A DNA stretch of 64,000 nt from Lachnospiraceae bacterium (lineage in GTDB: Bacteria > Bacillota > Clostridia > Lachnospirales > Lachnospiraceae): NCBI GenBank assembly GCA_017619635.1, contig JAFZRZ010000032.1, positions 20,903-84,902 of the forward strand. Reading direction: 5' to 3'. Position numbers and translations under genes: made by a program. Shown here piece after piece: positions 33,224 through 42,418 of the stretch; the first letter of the stretch is position 1, and each line of letters opens with the position of its first letter. The notes below the pieces were generated by a model. That model was not told the origin of the DNA. It saw only the letters and a program-made list of their open reading frames with translations, and did no database searches.

Positions 33224-34900
33224 ATGATGAGATCTATGTACTCCGGCGTTGCCGGACTGAAGACACACCAGACTAAGATGGACGTTATAGGTAACAACAT
33301 TGCCAATGTCAACACAGTAGCCTATAAGTCACAGTCTGTAACATTTTCTGAGCTTATGTATCAGACCTCACAGGCAGCCAGCGGTGCCAACTCAGTAACA
33401 GGAACCGCAGGTATCAATGCTCGTCAGATAGGTCTTGGCGTTAAGACCGGAGCTATCAATACAGCGATCAGTTCACAGGGTGCATCACAGACAACAAACA
33501 ATCCTTTCGATATAAGGATTACGGGAGATGCGTTTTTTATAGTTGGAAGCGGTACCGGCGGTGAGAGATTCTTCACCAGAGACGGTTCGTTCTATGTTGA
33601 CGGTGTCGGCAATCTCGCTATGACATCAAACGGATACAATGTAATGGGATGGCAGGTTGATCCCGAGACACAGGATATCAAGAGAGATACGGTTTCTCCC
33701 CTTGTTATCATGAGTCCTGAAAACATGACATATCCTCCGGAAGCTACAACAAAGGCTACGGTTTCAGGTATTCTTGATAAGAATGATTCAAATGTCCTTT
33801 CTTCATCAGGAAAGACAATGAACCTTTTGTTCTACGATAAACTTGGTTACAGCTACACAGCAAAGCTTAATGTTAAGGCTACGGATACAGAAGGCGTTTA
33901 TACTGTACAGCTTGATTCAATAAAGGATCAGAACAACTCAGAATATCCCATAGGCGATCTTAAGCTTGGCGGTGGCGTTGAAGTTGAAAAGAACACTGCT
34001 CTTAATCTTTCTGATAAGTGGGAAGTTGATGCTTCAGGACAGATCGTTAATAAAGATGATCCTACACAGATCGCTTTTGACGGAACAAATGTTGTTGACT
34101 GGGATCTTTTGGCAGAAGCATACAACTATTCCGATTCAACAGAACTTCAGAGCATGAAGTTTACGGTAGTAACGGATTCAACAACAGATCCCGTGACAAC
34201 CGAAGATGTTACTCTTGAGCAGATCCTTAAGAATGAAAGCGTCACGGTAGATGGTACAGCTACAAATCTTCAGTCTATATACGATATAACAAGCCTGACA
34301 TCAGATAAGGTTACTCCTACCGGCAGCTCACTTCTTGAGTATAATGCTACAACAGGTGCTTTCAAGAGCATCGCAGGTGGAACAGGTGTAACACTTGGAC
34401 TGAGTCAGCTTGATCCTATTGGAAGATTTGATGATATCGAGATCGATTTCTCAACAACAACAATGTACAACAACGCAGGTACATCTACCATCGCAGCAGC
34501 CAGCGGTGATGTTAAGAAGGTTGGTTGTGGTAGAAAGATGGGTGAGATGAGCGGTGTTTCAATTCAGGACGACGGCCGTATCTATGCTTCATATGACAAT
34601 GGTATGAGTAAGCTTCTTGGTCAGATCGCAGTTGCTGAATTTGCAAATGCTTCAGGTCTTGAAAAAGAAGGTGACAACCTTTACAAGGCAACCCAGAACT
34701 CCGGCGATTTCGACGGAATCGGTACAGAAGTAAAGACCGGTGGCGGATACATGACAACCGGTGTACTCGAAATGAGTAACGTTGACCTGTCTGCAGAATT
34801 CACGGATATGATCACTACACAGCGTGGATTCCAGGCAAATTCAAGGATCATAACAGTATCAGACACACTTCTCGAAGAGTTAGTAAATCTGAAGAGATAA
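33224..34900 (+). CDS. flgE: Flagellar hook protein FlgE
   Basis: 558 residues, larger than the usual 400-450. The N-terminus MRSMYSGVAGLKTHQTKMDVIGNNIANVNT and the C-terminal heptads (DMITTQRGFQANSRIITVSDTLLEELVNLKR region) are diagnostic. The extra length lies in the surface-exposed middle (about 200-430), a Thr/Asp-rich variable domain. ATG 33224 or 33227 may be used; GGAGGG lies upstream. Confidence 0.97.
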   Translation: MMRSMYSGVAGLKTHQTKMDVIGNNIANVNTVAYKSQSVTFSELMYQTSQAASGANSVTGTAGINARQIGLGVKTGAINTAISSQGASQTTNNPFDIRITGDAFFIVGSGTGGERFFTRDGSFYVDGVGNLAMTSNGYNVMGWQVDPETQDIKRDTVSPLVIMSPENMTYPPEATTKATVSGILDKNDSNVLSSSGKTMNLLFYDKLGYSYTAKLNVKATDTEGVYTVQLDSIKDQNNSEYPIGDLKLGGGVEVEKNTALNLSDKWEVDASGQIVNKDDPTQIAFDGTNVVDWDLLAEAYNYSDSTELQSMKFTVVTDSTTDPVTTEDVTLEQILKNESVTVDGTATNLQSIYDITSLTSDKVTPTGSSLLEYNATTGAFKSIAGGTGVTLGLSQLDPIGRFDDIEIDFSTTTMYNNAGTSTIAAASGDVKKVGCGRKMGEMSGVSIQDDGRIYASYDNGMSKLLGQIAVAEFANASGLEKEGDNLYKATQNSGDFDGIGTEVKTGGGYMTTGVLEMSNVDLSAEFTDMITTQRGFQANSRIITVSDTLLEELVNLKR

Positions 34901-34947
34901 TCAGTCTGACGTTTTGATATTGTGCTTTTATATATAGTGACAGTTGG

Positions 34948-34970
34948 TGCATTCGCTAACGGCGAATGCA
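34948..34970 (+). repeat. Intercistronic stem-loop after flgE
   Basis: TGCATTCGC (34948-34956) pairs perfectly with GCGAATGCA (34962-34970) over a 5-base loop. Only a short TCACTGCGTTTT follows, so it is more likely a processing or 3'-protecting hairpin after the highly expressed hook gene than a full terminator. Confidence 0.6.
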
Positions 34971-35000
34971 TCACTGCGTTTTAAGAAATGGGGAAAAACA

Positions 35001-35207
35001 GTGATCGAAGTTACCAAATTGGACGGAACAAAAACCCTTATAAATCAGGAACTCATAGAGACAGTGGAATCAACGCCTGATACAGTGGTGACACTGACCA
35101 CGGGGAGAAAAATAATTACAAAAGAAAGTAGACAAGAGATAGATAATTTAGTAAAATCGTATAGAAAGGAACTTTATGCAAATCTGCCGATATTTGACAG
35201 ATTATAA
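35001..35207 (+). CDS. flbD: Flagellar protein FlbD
   Basis: 68 residues, normal for FlbD (YlzI in Bacillus). Begins IEVTKLDGTKTLINQELIE. The GTG start at 35001 is preferred: the family starts here and GGGG lies upstream, whereas an earlier in-frame start would add 19 unrelated residues that run through the hairpin. Confidence 0.9.
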   Translation: MIEVTKLDGTKTLINQELIETVESTPDTVVTLTTGRKIITKESRQEIDNLVKSYRKELYANLPIFDRL

Positions 35208-35233
35208 TAGCTTCCTGGGAAAGGTGTGACATC

Positions 35234-36028
35234 GTGGATTTAGCATCGTTAATCGGAATAGTAGTATGTTTGGCCTTGGTCATTTTCGGTATCGTTGCCG
35301 GAAACGGATTTGGAGTTATCAAAAACTTCCTGGACCTCAATTCAGCCCTGATAACCTTTGGCGGGGCTTTTTGTAGTGTAATGGCGAGCAATACTATGCC
35401 TGATTTCGTGGCCGGTATCAAGTCGATCACTCTGATATTCAAAGCTCAGTCCGCAAATACACCTGATGTTATCAAAAAGATCATCGATCTTTCCAATGTA
35501 GCCAGAAAGGAAGGATTGCTCTCACTTGAAGAGGCTGCAGGAGATCTGGATGATGCGTTTTTGAAAAAAGGCATATTGCTTATAGTTGACGGTACAGATC
35601 CCGAGCTCGTAAGAGGTATCATGGAGACTGAGATGATCTCGGTTGATGAACGTCATAAGAAGAAGATCAATTTCTGGAGTGACCTTGGAGCCATGGGTCC
35701 TGCATGGGGTATGATCGGTACCCTGGTCGGACTTGTTAACATGCTTCAGGCTATGGACGATCCCAGTGCTATCGGACCTGCTATGGCTGTCGCTCTTATA
35801 ACAACATTGTACGGTTCCCTGCTTGCTAACTGGATATGCACTCCTACGAGTGCCAAGCTCAAAGTTCAAAATGAGATGGAGATGATGGGCAAGCAGATAG
35901 TAATAGAAGGTTTGTTATCCATTCAGGCGGGCGAAAACCCGCGTGTAATCGAGGAAAAGTTAAAGTCATTCCTTGAGCCGGGTGACAAGGCTGCTATGGA
36001 CGCCGAGGGAGGTGAAGCAAATGGCTAA
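35234..36028 (+). CDS. motA: Flagellar stator protein MotA
   Basis: Proton-channel subunit of the motor stator, 264 residues, four membrane helices. Signature segments: GAMGPAWGMIGTLVGLVNML and ITTLYGSLLANWICTP. GTG start after AAAGGTG. Overlaps motB by 8 bases (ATGGCTAA), so the two are coupled. Confidence 0.96.
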   Translation: MDLASLIGIVVCLALVIFGIVAGNGFGVIKNFLDLNSALITFGGAFCSVMASNTMPDFVAGIKSITLIFKAQSANTPDVIKKIIDLSNVARKEGLLSLEEAAGDLDDAFLKKGILLIVDGTDPELVRGIMETEMISVDERHKKKINFWSDLGAMGPAWGMIGTLVGLVNMLQAMDDPSAIGPAMAVALITTLYGSLLANWICTPTSAKLKVQNEMEMMGKQIVIEGLLSIQAGENPRVIEEKLKSFLEPGDKAAMDAEGGEANG

Positions 36029-36854
36029 GCGCAAAGAAGATCCGCCGCCGGCCGGTGCCCCCGCCTGGCAAAGTACTTTCGCGGATCTGATGAACCTGCT
36101 GCTTTGCTTCTTCGTTCTTCTGTTTTCAATGTCAAACATGGATGCTGAGAAATTTGAAGCATTGGCGGCGTCATTTTCGAACACCTTCTCGATATTTTCG
36201 GCGGGCGGAAGTTCTTTTGATGACGGGTTGCTGATAAGCAACGGCATGAGCCAGTTGAATCAGCTTGACAATTATATATCGAATGTAGGTGCAGCTGCAG
36301 ACAATACAGAATCTCAGAACGAGCTTTTGGAAGAGACTGAAGAGGAACAGTCACTTGCTGAGAAGATGGAAGAAGAGGGCTTAAAAGAGTCTGAAGAGAT
36401 GGCTGAAAGAATAGAAGAAGCTCTTGCTGAAGTGGGTAAGGACAGAGAAGTTGATGTTACATTCACATCTCAGTATGTTCTTATGACACTCAAAGGAAGC
36501 GTTCTGTTTGACTCAGGAAAGGCAGAACTTAAACAGGAGGCTATGCCTACGATAGCTCAGATCGGAGTCATACTTGAAAGATACGGACTGTACGGTATTG
36601 AGATCGAAGGTCATACGGACAATGTTCCGATGAGTGGCGGAAAGTATGAGAACAACGATGTTCTGAGCAGCTACAGAGCTTTAAGTCTGTTCAATTATCT
36701 GACTCAGAATACCAGCATAGATCCTGCAGCGATAAAACACAGTGGTAGAGGAGAATATGCTCCTATCGCTGATAATTCCACACCTGAAGGCAGGAGTAAG
36801 AACAGAAGGATCGAGATCAAGGTATACAACAGTCTGAACAGCCTTGTAAGATAA
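36021..36854 (+). CDS. motB: Flagellar stator protein MotB
   Basis: 277 residues. The channel aspartate is D22 in FADLM at the base of the single membrane helix. A C-terminal OmpA-like peptidoglycan-binding domain shows GIEIEGHTDNVPMSGG and NRRIEIKV. Start at 36021 has GGGAGGTG just upstream; a longer frame from 35973 inside motA is not supported. An acidic linker with Glu-rich coil lies at about 95-145. Confidence 0.96.
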   Translation: MAKRKEDPPPAGAPAWQSTFADLMNLLLCFFVLLFSMSNMDAEKFEALAASFSNTFSIFSAGGSSFDDGLLISNGMSQLNQLDNYISNVGAAADNTESQNELLEETEEEQSLAEKMEEEGLKESEEMAERIEEALAEVGKDREVDVTFTSQYVLMTLKGSVLFDSGKAELKQEAMPTIAQIGVILERYGLYGIEIEGHTDNVPMSGGKYENNDVLSSYRALSLFNYLTQNTSIDPAAIKHSGRGEYAPIADNSTPEGRSKNRRIEIKVYNSLNSLVR

Positions 36855-36876
36855 GGAATAAGAAGGAATTGACGGT

Positions 36877-37398
36877 ATGAAGAAGAACATGTTATCAATT
36901 TTGATACTGGCATTGCTCATTGTGAATGTGGCACTCACTTCGGTGATGATGTTCACAATGATGGGGACAAACAAAAAGACAGCCAGACTCATCGACGGTA
37001 TCTCAACAGCACTTTCCCTTGAGATAGCTGATCCGACGCAGGAGGGAGTCGAGGAATCCTCAGAAGTGGCAATGGAGGATATCAAAGTCCATCAGATACC
37101 CGATCAGCTGACCATTGGTCTTGCAAAAGGAGCTGACGGCAAGTCTCATTACTGTGTTGTGAGTATTTCATTATCGCTCAACACCAAAGATCCCGATTAT
37201 GAGAAATACAGTGAGACTCTCAGTGACAATGAGGATATGATCAAGGACAAGATCTTCCAGATAGTCGGAAGTCATACCATAGAAGAAGCCGAGAGCAATA
37301 CGGACGGACTCAGAGAAGAGATACTTGAAGCCCTGCAGAGTATGTACGGTTCCAAGTTCATATACAATATCGTATTCAGAGACATTATGTTCAGCTGA
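36877..37398 (+). CDS. fliL: Flagellar basal-body associated protein FliL
   Basis: 173 residues with one N-terminal membrane helix (about 5-27) and a FliL domain whose strands include LAKGADGKSHYCVVSISLSL and whose C-terminus contains YGSKFIYNIVFRDIMF. Supports stator function. Located between motB and fliM as expected. Confidence 0.9.
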   Translation: MKKNMLSILILALLIVNVALTSVMMFTMMGTNKKTARLIDGISTALSLEIADPTQEGVEESSEVAMEDIKVHQIPDQLTIGLAKGADGKSHYCVVSISLSLNTKDPDYEKYSETLSDNEDMIKDKIFQIVGSHTIEEAESNTDGLREEILEALQSMYGSKFIYNIVFRDIMFS

Positions 37399-37451
37399 TG
37401 TCTGTTTAAAAGAAAAAGCTGGAAATATGAGATGACGGGAGGTGAGCCTGC

Positions 37452-38432
37452 TTGGGAGAGGTATTATCTCAAAGCGAGATAGACAGCCTGTTAAATGCGT
37501 TGAGCAGTGGAGAGCTTGATGCGGAAGATATTAAGTCCAAGGACGAAATGCAGGTTCGCAATTATGACTTTGCCCGTCCTTCGAAGTTTTCGAAAGAACA
37601 CTTAAGAACACTCGAGATAATATATGAGCATTACGGAAGATTGTTATCGACAAACCTTCCGCTCTACCTTCGAAAGAACGTATCGGTCACGACCGCAAGT
37701 TCTGAGACCGTAGTATTCTCGGAGTTCTCGAATGCATTATCCAATCCTGTAATTTTAGGTATCGTGGATTTTGCACCGCTTAAAGGTTCCATGATGATCG
37801 AGTTATCACCGAATCTTGGATTTGCGATCATCGACAGGATGTTGGGCGGAAAAGGGTTGCCTATTGACAAAAACAGAGATTTCTCTGAAATAGAGCTTGT
37901 GATCATAGAAAAGATCATGGTGTTATGCATGCAGCTGATGAAGGATCCATGGAAGAACGTGGTTGACCTTAATCCAATGCTTGAAAGGATCGAGACAAAT
38001 CCTCAGTTTGCACAGATAATAGCACCGAATGATATGATAGCCATTGTCACACTCAATGTTACGATAGGAGATGTGGACGGCATCATGAATATATGTCTTC
38101 CCTTCTTTACGATCGAAGAGGTCATAGAGAAGCTGAATACCAAGTTCTGGTACTCAAGGATGAAAGACAGCGACGAGGAGGACTTCTCAGGATATGTTGA
38201 GTCACTCATCAGAAGAGTTGAGGTTCCTATCACTGCATATCTTGGAAAGAGTGTCATAACGGTCAACGATTTTGCCGGACTTCAATGCGGTGACATCATA
38301 AGACTTGACACCAAAGCTGAGGAACCACTTCCTGTATACGTCGGAAATATAAAGAAATTTTTGGCTGCACCCGGTAAGAGTGGCGATAAATATGCCTGCA
38401 GGGTGACAACAGTCATAAGAGAGGAGGAATAG
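37452..38432 (+). CDS. fliM: Flagellar switch protein FliM
   Basis: 326 residues. N-terminal CheY-binding motif LSQSEIDSLLNAL, a CheC-like middle domain and a C-terminal SpoA domain. The TTG start is supported by GGGAGG upstream. Three bases separate it from fliY. Confidence 0.97.
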   Translation: MGEVLSQSEIDSLLNALSSGELDAEDIKSKDEMQVRNYDFARPSKFSKEHLRTLEIIYEHYGRLLSTNLPLYLRKNVSVTTASSETVVFSEFSNALSNPVILGIVDFAPLKGSMMIELSPNLGFAIIDRMLGGKGLPIDKNRDFSEIELVIIEKIMVLCMQLMKDPWKNVVDLNPMLERIETNPQFAQIIAPNDMIAIVTLNVTIGDVDGIMNICLPFFTIEEVIEKLNTKFWYSRMKDSDEEDFSGYVESLIRRVEVPITAYLGKSVITVNDFAGLQCGDIIRLDTKAEEPLPVYVGNIKKFLAAPGKSGDKYACRVTTVIREEE

Positions 38433-38435
38433 AGC

Positions 38436-39650
38436 ATGGATGGTATCTTATCTCAGGAAGAGATAAATGCCCTGCTGAGTGGTATGTCAGCAGATCAGCC
38501 GACAGGTGACAGTCCTGCAAGTGAGCCAATAGAGACCACAAGCGATTTGGACGGCGATACATTGTCGGATGTTGAAAAAGACGCCATCGGTGAAGTGGCC
38601 AATATAAGCATGGGAACATCCGCTACAACTCTCTATTCCCTTGTTAATCAGAAGGTCAACATCACGACACCGGTCGTTTCACTCAGTAACTGGGACGATC
38701 TATCGTCAGAAAAACAGGATCCCGCTATACTGATACAGATCAGGTATACAAAGGGACTGGATGGTTCCAACATACTTATCCTTAAAGAAAATGATGTGAA
38801 GATCATTACCGACCTTATGATGGGCGGTGACGGTACAAATACAGAAGGAGAGATCGGAGAATTACATCTCTCGGCTATATCTGAGGCCATGAACCAGATG
38901 ATGGGTTCATCGGCAACGAGCCTCTCACAGATGCTTGGCAGCATGATAGATATCTCGCCTCCGCAGGCAGAGCGTATCAGCATGGAGCAGGGCGGTCTTC
39001 CGGGAGGAGATGCAGGAGATTTCCTTAAAGGCACGTTTGTAAAGATAGCTTTCAGGATGCAGATTGGAGATCTGGTAGACAGTACGATCCTCCAGTTATA
39101 TCCGGTGGAATTTGCAAGAAGTATCGTAGCAACATTCCTGGGTGGAGGAATACAGACACCCGAAAAGAAGCCTGAACCGGCACCTTACGAACCGCCGAAG
39201 GTTGAAGCGACAGCACCTGCACCGGAACCTCAACCGGCAGCTACACCTCAGCCACAGCCTCAGGCAGCACCGAATATGGCTCCGCCTTATCCTAACATGG
39301 CACCGCCGTATTATGATCCTAACATGATGCCGCAGTATCAGATGCCTCCGGTAAGCATGAATTACCAGCCGGCACAGTTCGAGCAGTTCTCAACAAATGT
39401 ATCTGCTCTGCAGGGAAATGAGAACATCGGTCTGATCATGGATGTGCCGCTCGAAGTCACAGTAGAGCTTGGCAGGACCAAAAAGAACATTTCGGATATA
39501 CTTGAGTTTGCACCAGGTACGATCATTGAACTCGAGAGACTGGCAGGTGAGCCGATAGATGTTCTGGTAAACGGCAAATTTGTAGCAAAAGGTGAAGTAG
39601 TTGTTATCGAAGAGAGTTTTGGTATTCGAGTAACTGAGATTATAAAATAA
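38436..39650 (+). CDS. fliY: Flagellar switch and CheY-P phosphatase FliY (CheC-FliN type)
   Basis: 404 residues. N-terminal CheY-binding segment (LSQEEINALLSGM), a CheC-like phosphatase domain with both ExxN motifs intact (E53/N56 and E150/N153), a Pro/Ala/Gln-rich linker (about 245-310), and a C-terminal FliN SpoA domain. This combination is the Gram-positive FliY, which is both part of the C-ring and a CheY-P phosphatase. Confidence 0.95.
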   Translation: MDGILSQEEINALLSGMSADQPTGDSPASEPIETTSDLDGDTLSDVEKDAIGEVANISMGTSATTLYSLVNQKVNITTPVVSLSNWDDLSSEKQDPAILIQIRYTKGLDGSNILILKENDVKIITDLMMGGDGTNTEGEIGELHLSAISEAMNQMMGSSATSLSQMLGSMIDISPPQAERISMEQGGLPGGDAGDFLKGTFVKIAFRMQIGDLVDSTILQLYPVEFARSIVATFLGGGIQTPEKKPEPAPYEPPKVEATAPAPEPQPAATPQPQPQAAPNMAPPYPNMAPPYYDPNMMPQYQMPPVSMNYQPAQFEQFSTNVSALQGNENIGLIMDVPLEVTVELGRTKKNISDILEFAPGTIIELERLAGEPIDVLVNGKFVAKGEVVVIEESFGIRVTEIIK

Positions 39651-39671
39651 CAGAAACAGGAGATGTAAACT

Positions 39672-40034
39672 ATGGCAAAGAGTATTCTTATTTGTGATGA
39701 TGCAGCATTTATGCGAATGATGATCAAGGATATCCTTACAAAGAACGGATATAATGTTGCAGGGGAAGCAGAGAACGGAGCTAAGGGCGTAGAGAAGTAT
39801 AACGAACTTAAACCTGATCTTGTACTTATGGATATCACAATGCCGGAAATGGATGGTATCGAGGCACTTAAGGCTATTAAAGCATCAGATGCAGGTGCTA
39901 AGGTTATCATGTGTTCTGCAATGGGTCAGCAGGCTATGGTTATCGAGTCTATCCAGGCAGGCGCTAAGGACTTTATCGTTAAGCCTTTCCAGGCAGACAG
40001 AGTATTGGAAGCTGTTAAGAAAGTAGTGGGCTGA
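39672..40034 (+). CDS. cheY: Chemotaxis response regulator CheY
   Basis: 120 residues, single receiver domain. Phosphoacceptor D54, acid pair D9/D10 and conserved Lys in the VKPF motif near the C-terminus. Adjacent to fliY. A second CheY is encoded at 58156-58512 on the other strand. Confidence 0.95.
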   Translation: MAKSILICDDAAFMRMMIKDILTKNGYNVAGEAENGAKGVEKYNELKPDLVLMDITMPEMDGIEALKAIKASDAGAKVIMCSAMGQQAMVIESIQAGAKDFIVKPFQADRVLEAVKKVVG

Positions 40035-40035
40035 T

Positions 40036-40440
40036 ATGCTTTTGAGTTCAAGCGGCGGAGTCGATTCGGCCGTTCAGCTGATCACTGTGCTTATCATATT
40101 TATACTGGTGCTTTTTATAACCTTTTATGTCACGAAATGGATGGCGGGGTTTCAAAAGCAGCAGATGACAGGCACTAACATCAAGCTTCTTGAGACCATG
40201 AGACTCTCGCAGAGTCAGTTTATTCAGATCATAAAGGTTGGGGAACATTACCTTGCCGTTGCTGTAAGCAAAGAGCAGGTGACTTTGCTTGCCGAACTTT
40301 CTGAAGATGAGCTTAAAGATGTCGATGAAAAAGCGACCGAAAAAGATTTTTCGAAGGTCTTTGCGAGATTTAAGGACGCTGTTTTGCAAAACGGAAATGA
40401 TAGCACCGCAAAAGTGCAAGACAAAGATGAAAACATATAG
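40036..40440 (+). CDS. fliO: Flagellar export protein FliO
   Basis: 134 residues; one membrane helix (about 14-36), then a small cytoplasmic domain beginning KLLETMRLSQSQFIQIIKVGEHYLAV, the FliO pattern. Starts one base after the cheY stop. Chaperones FliP during gate assembly. Confidence 0.88.
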   Translation: MLLSSSGGVDSAVQLITVLIIFILVLFITFYVTKWMAGFQKQQMTGTNIKLLETMRLSQSQFIQIIKVGEHYLAVAVSKEQVTLLAELSEDELKDVDEKATEKDFSKVFARFKDAVLQNGNDSTAKVQDKDENI

Positions 40441-41317
40441 AAGAATAAAAAAATATATCGTTCTAATATGCCTACTGTTAATGGTGGGCATATTGTGTAT
40501 ATATCCCGCGATAGACGTACATGCCGAGCAGGTTATACGTGAGGAGGGGATAGGCAGTCAGCTGACTGACACAACTGAAGACAGAACGAATATAAGAGAG
40601 CCCGGGGAGACTGATGATGCCGACGAGCTCAAAGAACTGAATATAGCAAATACTGTGACTATCACATATGACAACGGTAACGGTGAGTTAAACGGAGCGT
40701 TAAGGATTCTCATAACCCTTACGCTTATCGCACTTGCTCCTATGCTCATCCTGTTAATGACGAGTTTTACCAGGATAATCATAGTTATGCATTTTACAAG
40801 GAATGCGCTAAACACCCAGACTGCACCGCCTAACCAGGTGATCATAGGACTGGCTTTGTTTTTGACATTCTTTATAATGACACCCACGATCAATACGATC
40901 AGAACCGAAGCACTCGTTCCTTTTGACGCGGGGCAGATCGATCAGGCTGAGGCTTTGCAAAGAGCCGTAAAACCTCTGAGAGATTTCATGTATCCGCAGA
41001 CCCAGATGAAAGATGTCAGGATGTTCCTTGATATAGCACAGATCGAGTGGACGGAAGAGGACGGTGTGGATGCCATACCCAGCTCAGTACTTATACCGAG
41101 CTTTATAGTGAGCGAATTAAGAACAGCATTTATCATAGGATTTTTGATATATGTGCCGTTTATTGTAATAGACATGGTCGTGGCCTCGGCCCTTATGAGT
41201 ATGGGTATGATGATGTTGCCGCCAACGACCATAAGTATGCCGTTTAAGATACTGTTGTTTGTCCTGGCAGACGGCTGGAATCTTGTTATAGGTAACGTGG
41301 TAAGGACTTTCTACTGA
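40427..41317 (+). CDS. fliP: Flagellar export gate protein FliP
   Basis: About 296 residues. An N-terminal signal sequence (residues 8-28) precedes a linker and the FliP core with its membrane helices and the motif FTRIIIVMHFTRNAL. ATG 40427 is chosen because it overlaps the fliO end by 14 bases and starts directly before the signal peptide; the frame is open further upstream inside fliO, but that is not FliP-like. CATGCC-TCTT-GGCATG (41333-41348) forms a small hairpin between fliP and fliQ. Confidence 0.93.
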   Translation: MKTYRRIKKYIVLICLLLMVGILCIYPAIDVHAEQVIREEGIGSQLTDTTEDRTNIREPGETDDADELKELNIANTVTITYDNGNGELNGALRILITLTLIALAPMLILLMTSFTRIIIVMHFTRNALNTQTAPPNQVIIGLALFLTFFIMTPTINTIRTEALVPFDAGQIDQAEALQRAVKPLRDFMYPQTQMKDVRMFLDIAQIEWTEEDGVDAIPSSVLIPSFIVSELRTAFIIGFLIYVPFIVIDMVVASALMSMGMMMLPPTTISMPFKILLFVLADGWNLVIGNVVRTFY

Positions 41318-41361
41318 TAGATTAGTAGATCACATGCCTCTTGGCATGGACGGAGATTGAT

Positions 41362-41631
41362 ATGAGTATTGATGATGTCACAATGATTACAAGGGAAGCC
41401 TTGTATACCATATGTATAACTGCTGCACCGGTTTTACTGGTGAGCCTTATAGTGGGACTTATAGTAAGTATATTTCAGACCATAACGTCCATTCAGGAGC
41501 AGACATTGACGTTTGTTCCAAAGGTCCTGTCGATATTTGCAACACTCATCCTTCTGGGACACTGGATGATGAACAACATGGTGGGATACATGGAAAGATT
41601 ATGGGCTGATTTTTCGGTTTACATAAGATGA
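41362..41631 (+). CDS. fliQ: Flagellar export gate protein FliQ
   Basis: 89 residues, two membrane helices, family motif SIFQTITSIQEQTLTFVPK. Start at 41362 is preceded by CGGAG and gives the usual length. Overlaps fliR by 4 bases (ATGA). Confidence 0.95.
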   Translation: MSIDDVTMITREALYTICITAAPVLLVSLIVGLIVSIFQTITSIQEQTLTFVPKVLSIFATLILLGHWMMNNMVGYMERLWADFSVYIR

Positions 41632-42410
41632 TTAATTACACTATCAATGTCAGCGATCTTGAGTACTTTCTGCTGATAATGACGCGTATCAGTATGTTCA
41701 TAAGCGTGGCTCCTCTGTTTTCTCAAAGAGGGGTACCAAACAGAGTCAAGATCGGATTGTCTTTTTTTATATCGGTGCTGGTGTTCGGAACCATACATGA
41801 CAGAACACCGCTTGATTACAATACTGTGTGGGGGTATGCGGCTATTGTACTTCGTGAGGGAATGGCTGGTCTGCTCATAGGCTTCGCTGCAAATATGGCC
41901 ACCACCATAGTGGCTTTCGCAGGAAGGATCATAGACATGGAAACAGGTATGTCCATGGCAAATCTCGTTGACCCCACTACTAATCAGAGTGAATCGATCT
42001 CCGGTGTATTGTATCAGTATGTTATAACCCTGATGCTGATGATATCCGGTCTGCACAGATATCTTATTACAGCACTGTGCCAGACTTTTGAACTCATACC
42101 GATAAACAAAGCTGTGTTTGAATCGACCAGACTGTTGGACAGTATAGTAACTTTTTTGAATGATTACATCATGCTTGGCTTCAGGATATGTCTACCGGTA
42201 TTTGCTGTAATGCTGTTACTTAATGCGATACTGGGTATTATGACGAAAGTTGCGCCGCAGATGAATATGTTTTCAGTCGGTATGCAGCTAAAGGTGCTTA
42301 CCGGTATAGGAACTTTGCTGATAACTGTCGGAATGTTACCGATGGTATCGGAGATGATCTTTGGTGAGATCAGAAAGATGATGGTTACATTTGTTCAGGC
42401 GTTGACCTGA
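41628..42410 (+). CDS. fliR: Flagellar export gate protein FliR
   Basis: 260 residues, about six membrane helices. The segment FSQRGVPNRVKIGLSF and the context fliP-Q-R-flhB identify it. Completes the FliPQR export gate. Confidence 0.94.
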   Translation: MINYTINVSDLEYFLLIMTRISMFISVAPLFSQRGVPNRVKIGLSFFISVLVFGTIHDRTPLDYNTVWGYAAIVLREGMAGLLIGFAANMATTIVAFAGRIIDMETGMSMANLVDPTTNQSESISGVLYQYVITLMLMISGLHRYLITALCQTFELIPINKAVFESTRLLDSIVTFLNDYIMLGFRICLPVFAVMLLLNAILGIMTKVAPQMNMFSVGMQLKVLTGIGTLLITVGMLPMVSEMIFGEIRKMMVTFVQALT

Positions 42411-42418
42411 CTTTAAGA

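Noticed and set aside
35973..36020. Longer MotB N-terminus inside motA
   Set aside because: ATG 36021 has a strong ribosome binding site and gives the normal MotB start; the added residues are not MotB-like.
40289..40426. Longer FliP N-terminus inside fliO
   Set aside because: The added residues are basic and not FliP-like; ATG 40427 directly precedes the signal peptide.
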